A stretch of 9,158 bases of DNA from Paracoccaceae bacterium (GCA_006227805.1 SBFT01000310.1:1-9158); one strand, 5' to 3'; shown: positions 1-6,482, counted from the first letter of the stretch. The notes: a model not told the origin generated them from the letters alone. Made by a program: numbers and translations.

Positions 1-668
1 TCGCGCAGCACATAGCCCCTGCCCCAGACGGTTTCGATGTAGTTGGCACCACCCGTCGCGGTGCTGAGCTTCTTGCGCAGCTTGCAGATGAAGACGTCGA
101 TGATCTTCAGTTCCGGTTCGTCCATCCCGCCGTAGAGATGGTTCAGGAACATCTCCTTCGTCAGGGTGGTGCCCTTGCGCAGGCTGAGCAGTTCCAGCAT
201 CTGGTATTCCTTGCCGGTCAGATGCACCGCGTTGCCATCGGCCTCGACCGTCTTGGCGTCGAGATTGACCGCGATCCGGCCGGTATGGATGACCGATTGC
301 GAATGGCCCTTGGACCGGCGGATGATGGCGTGGATGCGCGCCACCAGTTCGTCGCGATGGAAGGGTTTCGACAGGAAATCATCCGCGCCGAAGCCGAAGC
401 CGCGGATCTTGGTCTCGGTATCGTTCTCGCCCGACAGGATCAGGATCGGCGTCGAGATCCGCGCCAGACGCAACTGGCGCAGCACGTCATGGCCGTTCAT
501 GTCCGGCAGGTTGAGGTCCAGAAGGATCAGGTCGTAATCGTAGAGCTTGGCAAGGTCGATCCCTTCCTCGCCCAGATCGGTGCAATAGACGTTCAGGTTG
601 GCATGGGTCAGCATCAGCTCGATGCTTTTCGATGTGGTCGGATCGTCTTCCACCAGAAGAATTCGCAT
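1..668 (-). CDS. ctrA: Cell-cycle response regulator CtrA (3' end cut by window edge)
   Basis: CtrA is the master response regulator of alphaproteobacteria. It is a cytoplasmic DNA-binding protein phosphorylated through the CckA-ChpT relay; in Caulobacter it controls replication and division, and in Rhodobacterales mainly motility, gene transfer agent and related functions. Read on the minus strand from ATG at 668-666, 222 residues are visible. They begin MRILLVEDDPTTSKSIELML. The receiver domain covers about 1-115, with the acidic pair D8/D9, the phospho-acceptor D51 in LLDLNLPDMNG and the conserved lysine in LSKPF (K101). The OmpR-type winged helix follows at about 125-222, ending IETVWGRGYVLR. 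From memory the family is about 235-240 residues, so only some 15 are missing beyond base 1. A GGAG motif lies 9 bases upstream of the ATG, which supports this start. sciP lies 107 bases upstream on the same strand. The identification is very secure; the regulon is not readable from this sequence. Confidence 0.97.
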   Translation of the reverse strand, partial: MRILLVEDDPTTSKSIELMLTHANLNVYCTDLGEEGIDLAKLYDYDLILLDLNLPDMNGHDVLRQLRLARISTPILILSGENDTETKIRGFGFGADDFLSKPFHRDELVARIHAIIRRSKGHSQSVIHTGRIAVNLDAKTVEADGNAVHLTGKEYQMLELLSLRKGTTLTKEMFLNHLYGGMDEPELKIIDVFICKLRKKLSTATGGANYIETVWGRGYVLR

Positions 669-725
669 TCCGTCAGTCTCCGCTCATCAAGCCTTTGGCG
701 TTGTCGATTGGACCCAACCGTGAAC

Positions 726-749
726 AAAAAAGGTTAACCGCACGTTACC
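726..749 (-). terminator. Weak dyad followed by T6 between sciP and ctrA
   Basis: Read on the minus strand, GGTAAC (749-744), a five-base loop and GTTAACC (738-732) form an imperfect stem with one bulged A, followed at once by six T residues (731-726). This resembles a weak Rho-independent terminator downstream of sciP. The stem is short and only half GC, so it may be leaky, or it may simply be a palindromic protein-binding site. It coincides with the CtrA-box-like sequence listed separately. This is inference from sequence shape only. Confidence 0.3.
734..748 (-). promoter_or_regulatory. Candidate CtrA-binding box upstream of ctrA
   Basis: On the plus strand the bases are TTAA, seven bases, TTAC (734-737 and 745-748). 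That is one mismatch from the alphaproteobacterial CtrA consensus TTAA-N7-TTAA. It lies 66 bases upstream of the ctrA start codon, where an autoregulatory site would be expected. Autoregulation of ctrA is established in Caulobacter; its operation here is inferred. Confidence 0.45.
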
Positions 750-775
750 CGTTTCAACATCATGACATATTCTAC

Positions 776-1054
776 CTATGGTTGTCTATATTTCTTCAGA
801 TGCGTTGTTTTCAGCGCTTTCTCTCCATGCTCGGCCACGGCCGAAACCCAGCCCAGGAACTCCTCCTCGGTCAGGCCATATCGGGCAAGGGCTTCGGCCT
901 GGGTGATCAGCCCATAGAGCACCCCGCGCACCACGCGCGCCTTGCGCGAGGCCACCCAACGCGTGGTCGTGACCGGGGGCAGATCCCCCATGGTCATGAC
1001 CTGGCCATTGGGCAGGCTGACGGCGCGCGGACCAGTCACTTTCTTCAGATACAT
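776..1054 (-). CDS. sciP: SciP-like CtrA inhibitor (DUF1153)
   Basis: The 92-residue protein starts MYLKKVTGPRAVSLPNGQVM and carries the hallmarks of the DUF1153/SciP family: a GPRAVSLPNGQVMTM-DLPP N-terminal segment, TTRWVASRKARVV (about 29-42), then a helix-turn-helix-like stretch with GLITQAEALARYGLTEEEFLGW (48-69), and a basic tail THLKKYRQP. In Caulobacter SciP is a small cytoplasmic protein that represses CtrA-activated transcription by acting on CtrA and/or promoter DNA. The ATG at 1054-1052 is preferred because an AAGGA lies upstream at normal spacing and the family N-terminus fits; a longer in-frame extension upstream is open only because it lies antisense to mnmA. The gene points toward ctrA, 107 bases ahead of it, so the regulator and its inhibitor are in tandem and possibly partly co-transcribed. 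Family assignment is confident; function is taken from Caulobacter. Confidence 0.9.
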   Translation of the reverse strand: MYLKKVTGPRAVSLPNGQVMTMGDLPPVTTTRWVASRKARVVRGVLYGLITQAEALARYGLTEEEFLGWVSAVAEHGEKALKTTHLKKYRQP

Positions 1055-1121
1055 TTTCCGGCTTCCTTGGTTCCGGCACTGATGCTGACCAATCGCGCTT
1101 AACGACGGGTGAAACGCGGCC

Positions 1122-1149
1122 TTGAGAAAACCAAGGATTTTCCTATATT
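1122..1149 (+). promoter_or_regulatory. Candidate sigma-70 promoter of mnmA
   Basis: TTGAGA (1122-1127) and TATATT (1144-1149) are separated by 16 bases, and each has one mismatch from the housekeeping consensus. Transcription would start near 1156, giving a leader of about 55 bases before the ATG at 1211. That would exclude the upstream in-frame ATG at 1109 as the start. The leader contains a small GGGCC/GGCCC hairpin (1164-1178) that has no obvious role. Confidence 0.55.
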
Positions 1150-1210
1150 CTGCGCGACATGTCGGGCCGCTTGGGCCCCACTCCTTCCGGCTTTGACAGG
1201 TGCTTGTCCC

Positions 1211-2356
1211 ATGGCGCTCGACCGCCCAGAATCGCTCAATTCGCTCGGCTTCGCCAAGCCGCCCGCCGAAACGCGGGTCGTGGTGGCGATGTCGGGTGGC
1301 GTCGACAGCTCGGTCGTGGCCGCGCACCTGGCCGAACAGGGCTATGACGTCGTGGGTGTGACGCTTCAGCTCTACGATCACGGTGCGGCGCTGGCCAAGA
1401 AGGGCGCCTGCTGCGCGGGTCTCGACATCCACGATGCCCGCCGCGTGGCGGAAGAGCGCGGCTTTCCCCATTACGTCCTCGACTACGAGAACATCTTCCG
1501 CGACGCGGTGATCGACGAATTCGCCGACAGCTATCTTGCAGGCGCGACGCCCGTGCCCTGCATCCGCTGCAACGAACGCGTCAAGTTCAAGGACCTGCTG
1601 GAAACCGCGCGCGACCTGGAAGCCGACTGCATGGCGACGGGCCATTACATCCAGCGCAAGATGGGGCCGAACGGGCCGGAATTGCACTGCGCCGAGGATG
1701 CGAACCGCGACCAGTCCTATTTCCTGTTCTCGACCACGCGCGAGCAGCTGGAGTTCCTGCGCTTTCCGCTGGGCCACCTACCGTCCAAGGACGCGACCCG
1801 CGCCCTGGCCGCGCAATACGGCCTCGGCGTCGCGGACAAGCCCGACAGCCAGGACATCTGCTTCGTGCCGAACGGCGATTATGCTGCGGTGATCGAGAAG
1901 CTGCGCCCCGGGGCGGCAGAACCGGGCGAGATCGTGCATGCCGATGGCCGGGTCCTGGGCCGGCACGAGGGCGTGATCCACTACACGATCGGCCAGCGCC
2001 GGGGCCTGGGGATCGGCGGGCTGTCCGAACCCCTGTTCGTGGTGCGGCTGGACGTCGACGCGCGCCGCGTGATCGTGGGACCGAAGGAGATGCTGGCCAC
2101 CCGCACCATCCCCGTGCGCGAGATCAACTGGCTGGGCGACCAGCCCTTCGACAGCCGCGCGGAATGGCATGTCTCGGTCAAGGTGCGCTCGACCCGGCCG
2201 CCGAGGCCCGCGATCCTGCGCCCGATCTCGGCGGTCGAGGCGCAGGTCGAGTTGCTGGATCCCGAGCAGGGCGTCTCGCCCGGGCAGGCCTGCGTCTTCT
2301 ACGAGACCGGCGGCACCCGCATCCATGGCGGCGGCTGGATCTGGTCGGGGCGCTGA
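1211..2356 (+). CDS. mnmA: tRNA-specific 2-thiouridylase MnmA
   Basis: MnmA makes the 2-thio group of 5-substituted 2-thiouridine at wobble position 34 of tRNA(Lys), tRNA(Glu) and tRNA(Gln). It adenylates the uridine with ATP and then inserts sulfur carried as a persulfide. The 381-residue product has the PP-loop SGGVDSS (28-34), the first catalytic cysteine C117 in TPVPCIRCN, the second cysteine C217 in DSQDICFVPNGDY, and the tRNA-binding/beta-barrel signature HEGVIHYTIGQRRGLGIG (252-269). Its length is normal for the family. The frame is open back to an ATG at 1109, but the candidate promoter at 1122-1149 and a non-family N-terminal extension argue for MALDRPESLN at 1211. The ribosome-binding site there is weak (only AGG about 12 bases upstream). 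The gene is divergent from sciP and its TGA directly abuts the GC-rich repeat. Confidence 0.96.
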   Translation: MALDRPESLNSLGFAKPPAETRVVVAMSGGVDSSVVAAHLAEQGYDVVGVTLQLYDHGAALAKKGACCAGLDIHDARRVAEERGFPHYVLDYENIFRDAVIDEFADSYLAGATPVPCIRCNERVKFKDLLETARDLEADCMATGHYIQRKMGPNGPELHCAEDANRDQSYFLFSTTREQLEFLRFPLGHLPSKDATRALAAQYGLGVADKPDSQDICFVPNGDYAAVIEKLRPGAAEPGEIVHADGRVLGRHEGVIHYTIGQRRGLGIGGLSEPLFVVRLDVDARRVIVGPKEMLATRTIPVREINWLGDQPFDSRAEWHVSVKVRSTRPPRPAILRPISAVEAQVELLDPEQGVSPGQACVFYETGGTRIHGGGWIWSGR

Positions 2357-2414
2357 GGGGGCTCTGCCCCCGGCCCTGACGGGCCTCCCCCGGGATATTT
2401 TTCGCGAGAGGAAG
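2357..2414 (+). repeat. GC-rich hairpin repeat, copy 1 (terminator-like, after mnmA)
   Basis: The element begins on the base after the mnmA stop. It contains a perfect 6-bp stem GGGGGC/GCCCCC with a TCT loop (2357-2371), a second small hairpin GGCCC-tgac-GGGCC (2372-2385), then CCCCCGGGATATTT (2387-2400) and GAGAGGAAG (2406-2414). The same blocks in the same order occur in inverted orientation at 8899-8944. I recognise this as a type of intergenic repeat common in Rhodobacteraceae genomes. The first hairpin may also act as a transcription terminator for mnmA, although a clean T-run does not follow it directly (ATATTTTT comes only at 2395-2402). Confidence 0.75.
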
Positions 2415-2429
2415 GCCAGGCGCGGCTTT

Positions 2430-2446
2430 GCGACATGATCTGTCGC
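2430..2446. promoter_or_regulatory. Inverted repeat, candidate operator upstream of the flavoprotein gene
   Basis: GCGACA-tgatc-TGTCGC is a perfect 6-bp inverted repeat with a five-base centre, 64 bases before the start codon at 2511. Its size and position suit the operator of a dimeric regulator. No regulator gene is adjacent, so the binding protein cannot be named. A TTGCGA hexamer (2428-2433) overlaps it and could be a -35 element, but no convincing -10 is seen. Confidence 0.35.
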
Positions 2447-2510
2447 GGCTGATGCAGCCTGCGGGCAGCCGTCGCAGCAGTGTCGGTGCAAACGGATTGC
2501 GGAGGCCTTC

Positions 2511-4928
2511 ATGAAAACCACCACCCGCGTCGTCGTGATCGGCGGCGGCGTCGTCGGATGCAGCGTGCTCTACCACCTGACCAAGCTGGGCTGGTCGGAC
2601 GTGATGCTGCTGGAGCGGCGCGAACTGACCAGCGGATCCACCTGGCACGCGGCGGGCGGGTTCCACACGCTGAACGGCGACACCAACATGGCCGCCCTTC
2701 AGGGCTACACGATCCGCCTTTACAAGGAGCTCGAGGCCATCACCGGCATGTCCTGCGGGTTGCACCATGTGGGCGGCATCACGCTGGCCGACAACCGCGA
2801 CCGATTCGACATGCTGGTGGCCGAACGCGCCAAGCACCGCTTCATGGGGCTGGAGACGGAAATCGTGGGTCCCGAGGAGATCGCGAAGATCGCGCCGATC
2901 ACCAATCTCGATGGCATCATCGGCGCGCTCTACGATCCGCTGGACGGGCATCTCGACCCGTCGGGGACGACGCATGCCTATGCCAGGGCCGCGCGCATGG
3001 GCGGGGCGACGATCGAGATCAACTGCATGGTGCACGAGACGAACCAGCGCCCCGACGGCACCTGGGACGTGGTCACCGACAAGGGAACGATCCATGCCGA
3101 ACACGTGGTGAATGCGGGCGGCCTCTGGGCGCGCGAGGTGGGCGCGATGGCGGGGGTCTATTTCCCGCTGCACCCGATGGAACATCAATACATCGTCACC
3201 GACACCATCCCCGAGATCGAGGCGATCATCGATGCGGGGGGCGAGCATCCCCACGTGATGGACCCCGCGGGCGAAAGCTATCTGCGGCAGGAGGGGCGCG
3301 GGCTCTGCATCGGGTTCTACGAGCAGCGTTGCCGCCCCTGGGCGGTCGACGGCACGCGCTGGGATTTCGGGCATGAGCTTCTGCCCGACGATTTCGACAA
3401 GATCACGGAAAGCATCGAATTCGCCTACCGACGCTTCCCCGTCCTGGGACGGGCGGGGGTGAAGAGCGTCATCCACGGCCCCTTCACCTTCGCCCCCGAC
3501 GGCAACCCGCTGGTGGGCCCGGTGCCGGGCCTGCGCAACTACTGGTCGGCCTGCGGCGTCATGGCGGGCTTCAGCCAGGGCGGCGGCGTGGGCCTCATGC
3601 TCGCGCAATGGATGGTCGAGGGCGAGCCCGAGCGGGACGTGAGCGCCATGGACGTCGCCCGCTTCGGCGACTGGATCAGCCCGGGCTATACCCTGCCCAA
3701 GGTGATCGAGAACTACCAGAAGCGCTTCAGCGTGAGTTACCCCAACGAGGAACTGCCCGCCGCGCGGCCGAACCGGACCACGCCGATGTACGACATCTTC
3801 AGCGACATGGGCGCGGTCTGGGGCGCGCAATATGGCCTCGAAGTCGTGAACTACTACGCCCAAGGTGACGAGCCCGCCTACGAGACCCCCTCCTTCCGCC
3901 GCTCGGACGCCTTTGCCGCGACGGGCCGCGAGGTGCGCGGGGTCCGCGAAGGCGTGGGCATCAACGAGATCCACAATTTCGGCAAATACGAGGTGACGGG
4001 ACCGGGCGCGCGCGCCTGGCTCGACCGGATCATGGCGGGCCGCGTGCCCGCGCAGGGCCGCCTGTCGCTGACGCCCATGCTGTCGCCCGGGGGCAAGCTG
4101 ATCGGGGATTTCACGATCTCCTGCCTCGGCCCTGACCGCTTCCGCCTGACGGCGAGCTATGGTGCGCAGAACTATCACATGCGCTGGTTCCGGCAACATG
4201 AGGAACCGGGCGTAAGCGTCCGGAACATCAGCGATAGCGTCAACGGCTTCCAGATCGCGGGCCCGAAGGCGCGCGAGGTGCTGCGCGCCTGCACGCGGGC
4301 GGATGTGGACGCGGTGAAATTCCTCGACGTGACGCCGATGACCGTGGGCATGACCGACTGCATCGTGCAGCGCGTCTCGTATACCGGCGATCTGGGCTAC
4401 GAGATCTATTGCGACGCGATGGCCCAGCGCCAGCTGTGGTGGACCTTGTGGAAGGCGGGTGAGGCGCATGGCATGGTGCCTTTCGGGATGCGCGCGATGA
4501 TGTCGCTGCGGCTCGATCGGTTCTTCGGGTCGTGGCTGTCGGAATTCTCGCCCGACTACACGGCGGCCGAGACGGGCCTCGACCGCTTCATCTCGTGGAA
4601 GAAGAACGCCGACTTCATCGGTCGGAAGGCGGCCGAGGCCGAACGCGCCAATCCGCCCGCGCGCAGGCTCTGCGCCTTCGTCGTCGATGCGGATGACGCC
4701 GATGTCCAGGGCTACGAGCCGATCTGGCTCGACGGCAAGGTCGTGGGCTTCTGCACCTCGGGCGGCTATTCGCACTGGGCGGGCAAGTCCGTGGCGCAAG
4801 GTTTCCTGCCGCGCGAGCGGATCGCGGACGGCCTCGAGGTCGAGATCGAGATCCTGGGCCAGATGCGCCCCGCGCGCGTCGTGACGGACGTGCTCTTCGA
4901 TGCCGATGGTGCGCGCCTCCGCGGCTAG
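2511..4928 (+). CDS. FAD-dependent dimethylglycine/sarcosine dehydrogenase-like protein (DAO + GcvT fusion)
   Basis: The 805-residue protein joins an N-terminal FAD-dependent amine oxidase to a C-terminal folate-binding aminomethyltransferase-like part. Residues 7-18 carry the dinucleotide-binding fold VVVIGGGVVGCS. STWHAAG (43-49) contains H46, which matches the histidine that covalently holds FAD in dimethylglycine dehydrogenases. The DAO domain ends near 370 (FTFAPDGNPLVGPVPGLRNYW, then the SQGGGVG motif). A linker of the FAO_M type follows to about 424, then a GcvT N-domain from PMYDIFSDMG (425 on) and a GcvT C-domain near 700-800. Characterised relatives oxidatively demethylate dimethylglycine or sarcosine and pass the one-carbon unit to tetrahydrofolate. 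GGAGG (2501-2505) lies five bases before the ATG, so the start is firm. The exact substrate is not decided by sequence, because Rhodobacterales often carry several paralogues. The separate DmdA DMSP demethylase lacks the DAO domain and is excluded. Confidence 0.88.
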   Translation: MKTTTRVVVIGGGVVGCSVLYHLTKLGWSDVMLLERRELTSGSTWHAAGGFHTLNGDTNMAALQGYTIRLYKELEAITGMSCGLHHVGGITLADNRDRFDMLVAERAKHRFMGLETEIVGPEEIAKIAPITNLDGIIGALYDPLDGHLDPSGTTHAYARAARMGGATIEINCMVHETNQRPDGTWDVVTDKGTIHAEHVVNAGGLWAREVGAMAGVYFPLHPMEHQYIVTDTIPEIEAIIDAGGEHPHVMDPAGESYLRQEGRGLCIGFYEQRCRPWAVDGTRWDFGHELLPDDFDKITESIEFAYRRFPVLGRAGVKSVIHGPFTFAPDGNPLVGPVPGLRNYWSACGVMAGFSQGGGVGLMLAQWMVEGEPERDVSAMDVARFGDWISPGYTLPKVIENYQKRFSVSYPNEELPAARPNRTTPMYDIFSDMGAVWGAQYGLEVVNYYAQGDEPAYETPSFRRSDAFAATGREVRGVREGVGINEIHNFGKYEVTGPGARAWLDRIMAGRVPAQGRLSLTPMLSPGGKLIGDFTISCLGPDRFRLTASYGAQNYHMRWFRQHEEPGVSVRNISDSVNGFQIAGPKAREVLRACTRADVDAVKFLDVTPMTVGMTDCIVQRVSYTGDLGYEIYCDAMAQRQLWWTLWKAGEAHGMVPFGMRAMMSLRLDRFFGSWLSEFSPDYTAAETGLDRFISWKKNADFIGRKAAEAERANPPARRLCAFVVDADDADVQGYEPIWLDGKVVGFCTSGGYSHWAGKSVAQGFLPRERIADGLEVEIEILGQMRPARVVTDVLFDADGARLRG

Positions 4929-5986
4929 GCGAAGCGCGCGGGCCGATAGGGTGCGAGCAGCGCCTGCGGCCCGCCATTGGTCAGTTCGGCCGCGATCAGC
5001 TCGGCCATGATCGCGGCCAGCGTCACGCCGGAATGCATCACGGCGAGGTAGAGCCCGTCCGGGCCCGACGGCCCCACCACGGGCAGGCCATCGCCCGGCA
5101 CGGGACGATGGGCGAGCGTGATCCCGGTCAGCCGGATATCGCGCCCGATCAGCGCCGCGACGCGCGCCCGCGCCGCCTCGGCCAGGGTCTCGGCAGTATC
5201 GGCCAGCGTTTCGGCTGCGTCGCCCTGGTGATTGGGAGAGGTCGGCGCCAGCAGGCGCCCATCGGGCAATTGCCGCACTTCCTGCCCCGGTGCGACGACG
5301 ATATGGCCCAGAAGCGGCGGCAGGGCCTGTGTCGTCAGCAAGAGGCCCGGCCGGTCCAGCATGGGCAGCTTGACACCCAGCGGACCCACCAGACCCGGCG
5401 TCCCGGTTCCGGCGCAGACCAGCACGGTGTCGGCCGCGATCGCGCCTGCATCGGTGAGGACCCCGCCGACGCGCCCGGCCCTGTCGGCGATGCCCCGGAC
5501 GGCGATGCCGGACCACAGGCGCGCGCCGAGGGCCGTGGCCCGGGCCAGGAGGTCTTGCGCGACCAGGGCTGCCTCGGCCACGCCTTCGCCGGGAAAACGC
5601 AGGGCGCGCGCGGGCGGCGCGGCCAGGGCGGGCTCGGCCCGGGCAATGGCGTCGCTCTCCAGAACCTCGACCGGATATCCCAGGGATGTCAGGTGCTTGT
5701 GGACCGAAGCGAAGGCGTCTCCCTGCTCCTCGAACCACAGGCAGCCGGGCCAGGACACTCCGGGCAGGTCCAGCCGCCGCCAGGCCGCCATCCCTTCCGC
5801 GCGCAGCGCGAAATGCGCCGCGTCCTGGTGAAAGCTGGCATTGATCCAGCCGAAACTGCGCCCCGTCGCGCCGCCGCCCGGCGCGCCCGCCTCGATCACC
5901 GTCACGTCATGGCCCGCCTGGGTCAGCCGCAAGGCCACCGCCGCGCCGATGATCCCTGCCCCGATGATGACGATCCGCTGACCCAT
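4925..5986 (-). CDS. FAD-dependent oxidoreductase of the DAO family (glycine oxidase/D-amino-acid dehydrogenase type)
   Basis: The 353-residue protein begins MGQRIVIIGAGIIGAAVALRL with a classic GxGxxG FAD-binding motif (9-14) and an acidic residue ending the second strand (VIEAG). Near the C-terminus RPVPGDGLPVVGPSGPDGLY followed by MHSGVTLA is the usual second FAD-contact region of the DAO (PF01266) fold. It is about the length of glycine oxidase or a small-subunit D-amino-acid dehydrogenase and has no folate-binding domain. The substrate is unknown; a secondary amine or amino acid is likely. A GTG at 5995 is an alternative in-frame start (adds three residues); I prefer the ATG because AGG lies at fair spacing and the product then starts just before the FAD fold. 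Its TAG overlaps the TAG of the convergent flavoprotein gene within one CTAG. It is divergent from the cupin gene by 76 bases. Confidence 0.85.
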   Translation of the reverse strand: MGQRIVIIGAGIIGAAVALRLTQAGHDVTVIEAGAPGGGATGRSFGWINASFHQDAAHFALRAEGMAAWRRLDLPGVSWPGCLWFEEQGDAFASVHKHLTSLGYPVEVLESDAIARAEPALAAPPARALRFPGEGVAEAALVAQDLLARATALGARLWSGIAVRGIADRAGRVGGVLTDAGAIAADTVLVCAGTGTPGLVGPLGVKLPMLDRPGLLLTTQALPPLLGHIVVAPGQEVRQLPDGRLLAPTSPNHQGDAAETLADTAETLAEAARARVAALIGRDIRLTGITLAHRPVPGDGLPVVGPSGPDGLYLAVMHSGVTLAAIMAELIAAELTNGGPQALLAPYRPARFA

Positions 5987-6018
5987 GTCGCACACCTGAC
6001 CTCAAGCCGCCGCCCGCC

Positions 6019-6032
6019 GCAAGCCCGCTTGC
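6019..6032. promoter_or_regulatory. Short inverted repeat between divergent oxidoreductase and cupin genes
   Basis: GCAAG-cccg-CTTGC is a 5-bp perfect inverted repeat in the 76-base divergent spacer. It overlaps the candidate -35 of the cupin gene, so it could be an operator serving one or both genes. The arms are short and chance is a real alternative. Confidence 0.25.
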
Positions 6033-6056
6033 AAGGTCCGGCAGTCGCGCTAGTCT
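6029..6056 (+). promoter_or_regulatory. Candidate promoter of the cupin gene (possibly leaderless)
   Basis: TTGCAA (6029-6034) and TAGTCT (6051-6056) are spaced by 16 bases. The expected start of transcription, about seven bases after the -10, falls at or next to the ATG at 6063, and no Shine-Dalgarno sequence precedes that ATG. This fits a leaderless or near-leaderless mRNA. The -10 is a modest match, so the call is tentative. Confidence 0.35.
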
Positions 6057-6062
6057 CGCCCC

Positions 6063-6482
6063 ATGACCGCAGACGAGATCATCGCCCGCCTTGCCCTTCA
6101 GCCGCATCCCGAAGGCGGACATTACCGACAGACCTGGATCGATGACGGTCCCGGGCGACCCTCGGGCACCTGCATCTATTTCCTGCTGAAGGCGGGCGAG
6201 GCCAGCCATTGGCACAAGGTGGATGCCGCCGAGATCTGGCTCTGGCACGCGGGCGCGCCCCTGGTCCTGTCGATCAGCGCAGACGACGCGGGCCCCGCGA
6301 CGGATCACCTGCTGACGCCGGACCTGAACCGGGGCGCGCCGCAGATCGTGGTGCCGAAGGATCATTGGCAGGCCGCGCGCAGCACCGGCGACTACACGCT
6401 GGTCAGCTGCACCGTCTCGCCGGGCTTCCGGTTCGAGGGCTTTACCATGGCCCCGCCCGGCTTCGACATCCCGCGCGCCTAG
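6063..6482 (+). CDS. Cupin-like protein of the DUF985 (Cupin_5) family
   Basis: The small 139-residue cytoplasmic protein shows the family signature blocks in order: LxPHPEGGHYR (12-22), a central cupin motif HWHKVDAAE (49-57) whose H49, H51 and E57 are the likely metal ligands, VVPKDHWQAA (96-105), and VSPGFRFEGF (118-127). The length is typical for the family. The biochemical role of most DUF985 proteins is unknown, so none is assigned. No ribosome-binding site is seen ahead of the ATG, and the upstream promoter-like sequence suggests leaderless translation. The gene is divergent from the FAD oxidoreductase and converges on anmK, with which it shares a CTAG stop overlap. Confidence 0.88.
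   Translation: MTADEIIARLALQPHPEGGHYRQTWIDDGPGRPSGTCIYFLLKAGEASHWHKVDAAEIWLWHAGAPLVLSISADDAGPATDHLLTPDLNRGAPQIVVPKDHWQAARSTGDYTLVSCTVSPGFRFEGFTMAPPGFDIPRA

Noticed and set aside
138..737. Plus-strand open frame of 199 codons across ctrA
   Set aside because: It lies antisense to the unmistakable ctrA coding sequence and its product has no recognisable fold or ribosome-binding site.
1164..1178. Small GGGCC/GGCCC hairpin in the mnmA leader, considered as a riboswitch or attenuator
   Set aside because: A five-base stem alone is expected by chance in DNA this GC-rich; there is no T-run, leader peptide or known riboswitch motif.
1109..1210. Upstream ATG giving mnmA 34 more residues
   Set aside because: It lies before the candidate mnmA promoter, and MnmA proteins do not usually carry this extension; the ATG at 1211 fits the family, although its ribosome-binding site is weak.
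1055..1777. Upstream extension of the sciP frame to a 333-residue protein
   Set aside because: The extra part is antisense to mnmA, is not part of the DUF1153 family, and the ATG at 1054 has a good ribosome-binding site.
2178..5738. Very long open frame (1186 codons) on the minus strand, antisense to the mnmA 3' end and the flavoprotein gene
   Set aside because: The translation is a low-complexity R/A/G/D/H-rich sequence with no recognisable domain, and it crosses several well-supported genes. It is a codon-bias shadow of GC-rich coding DNA.
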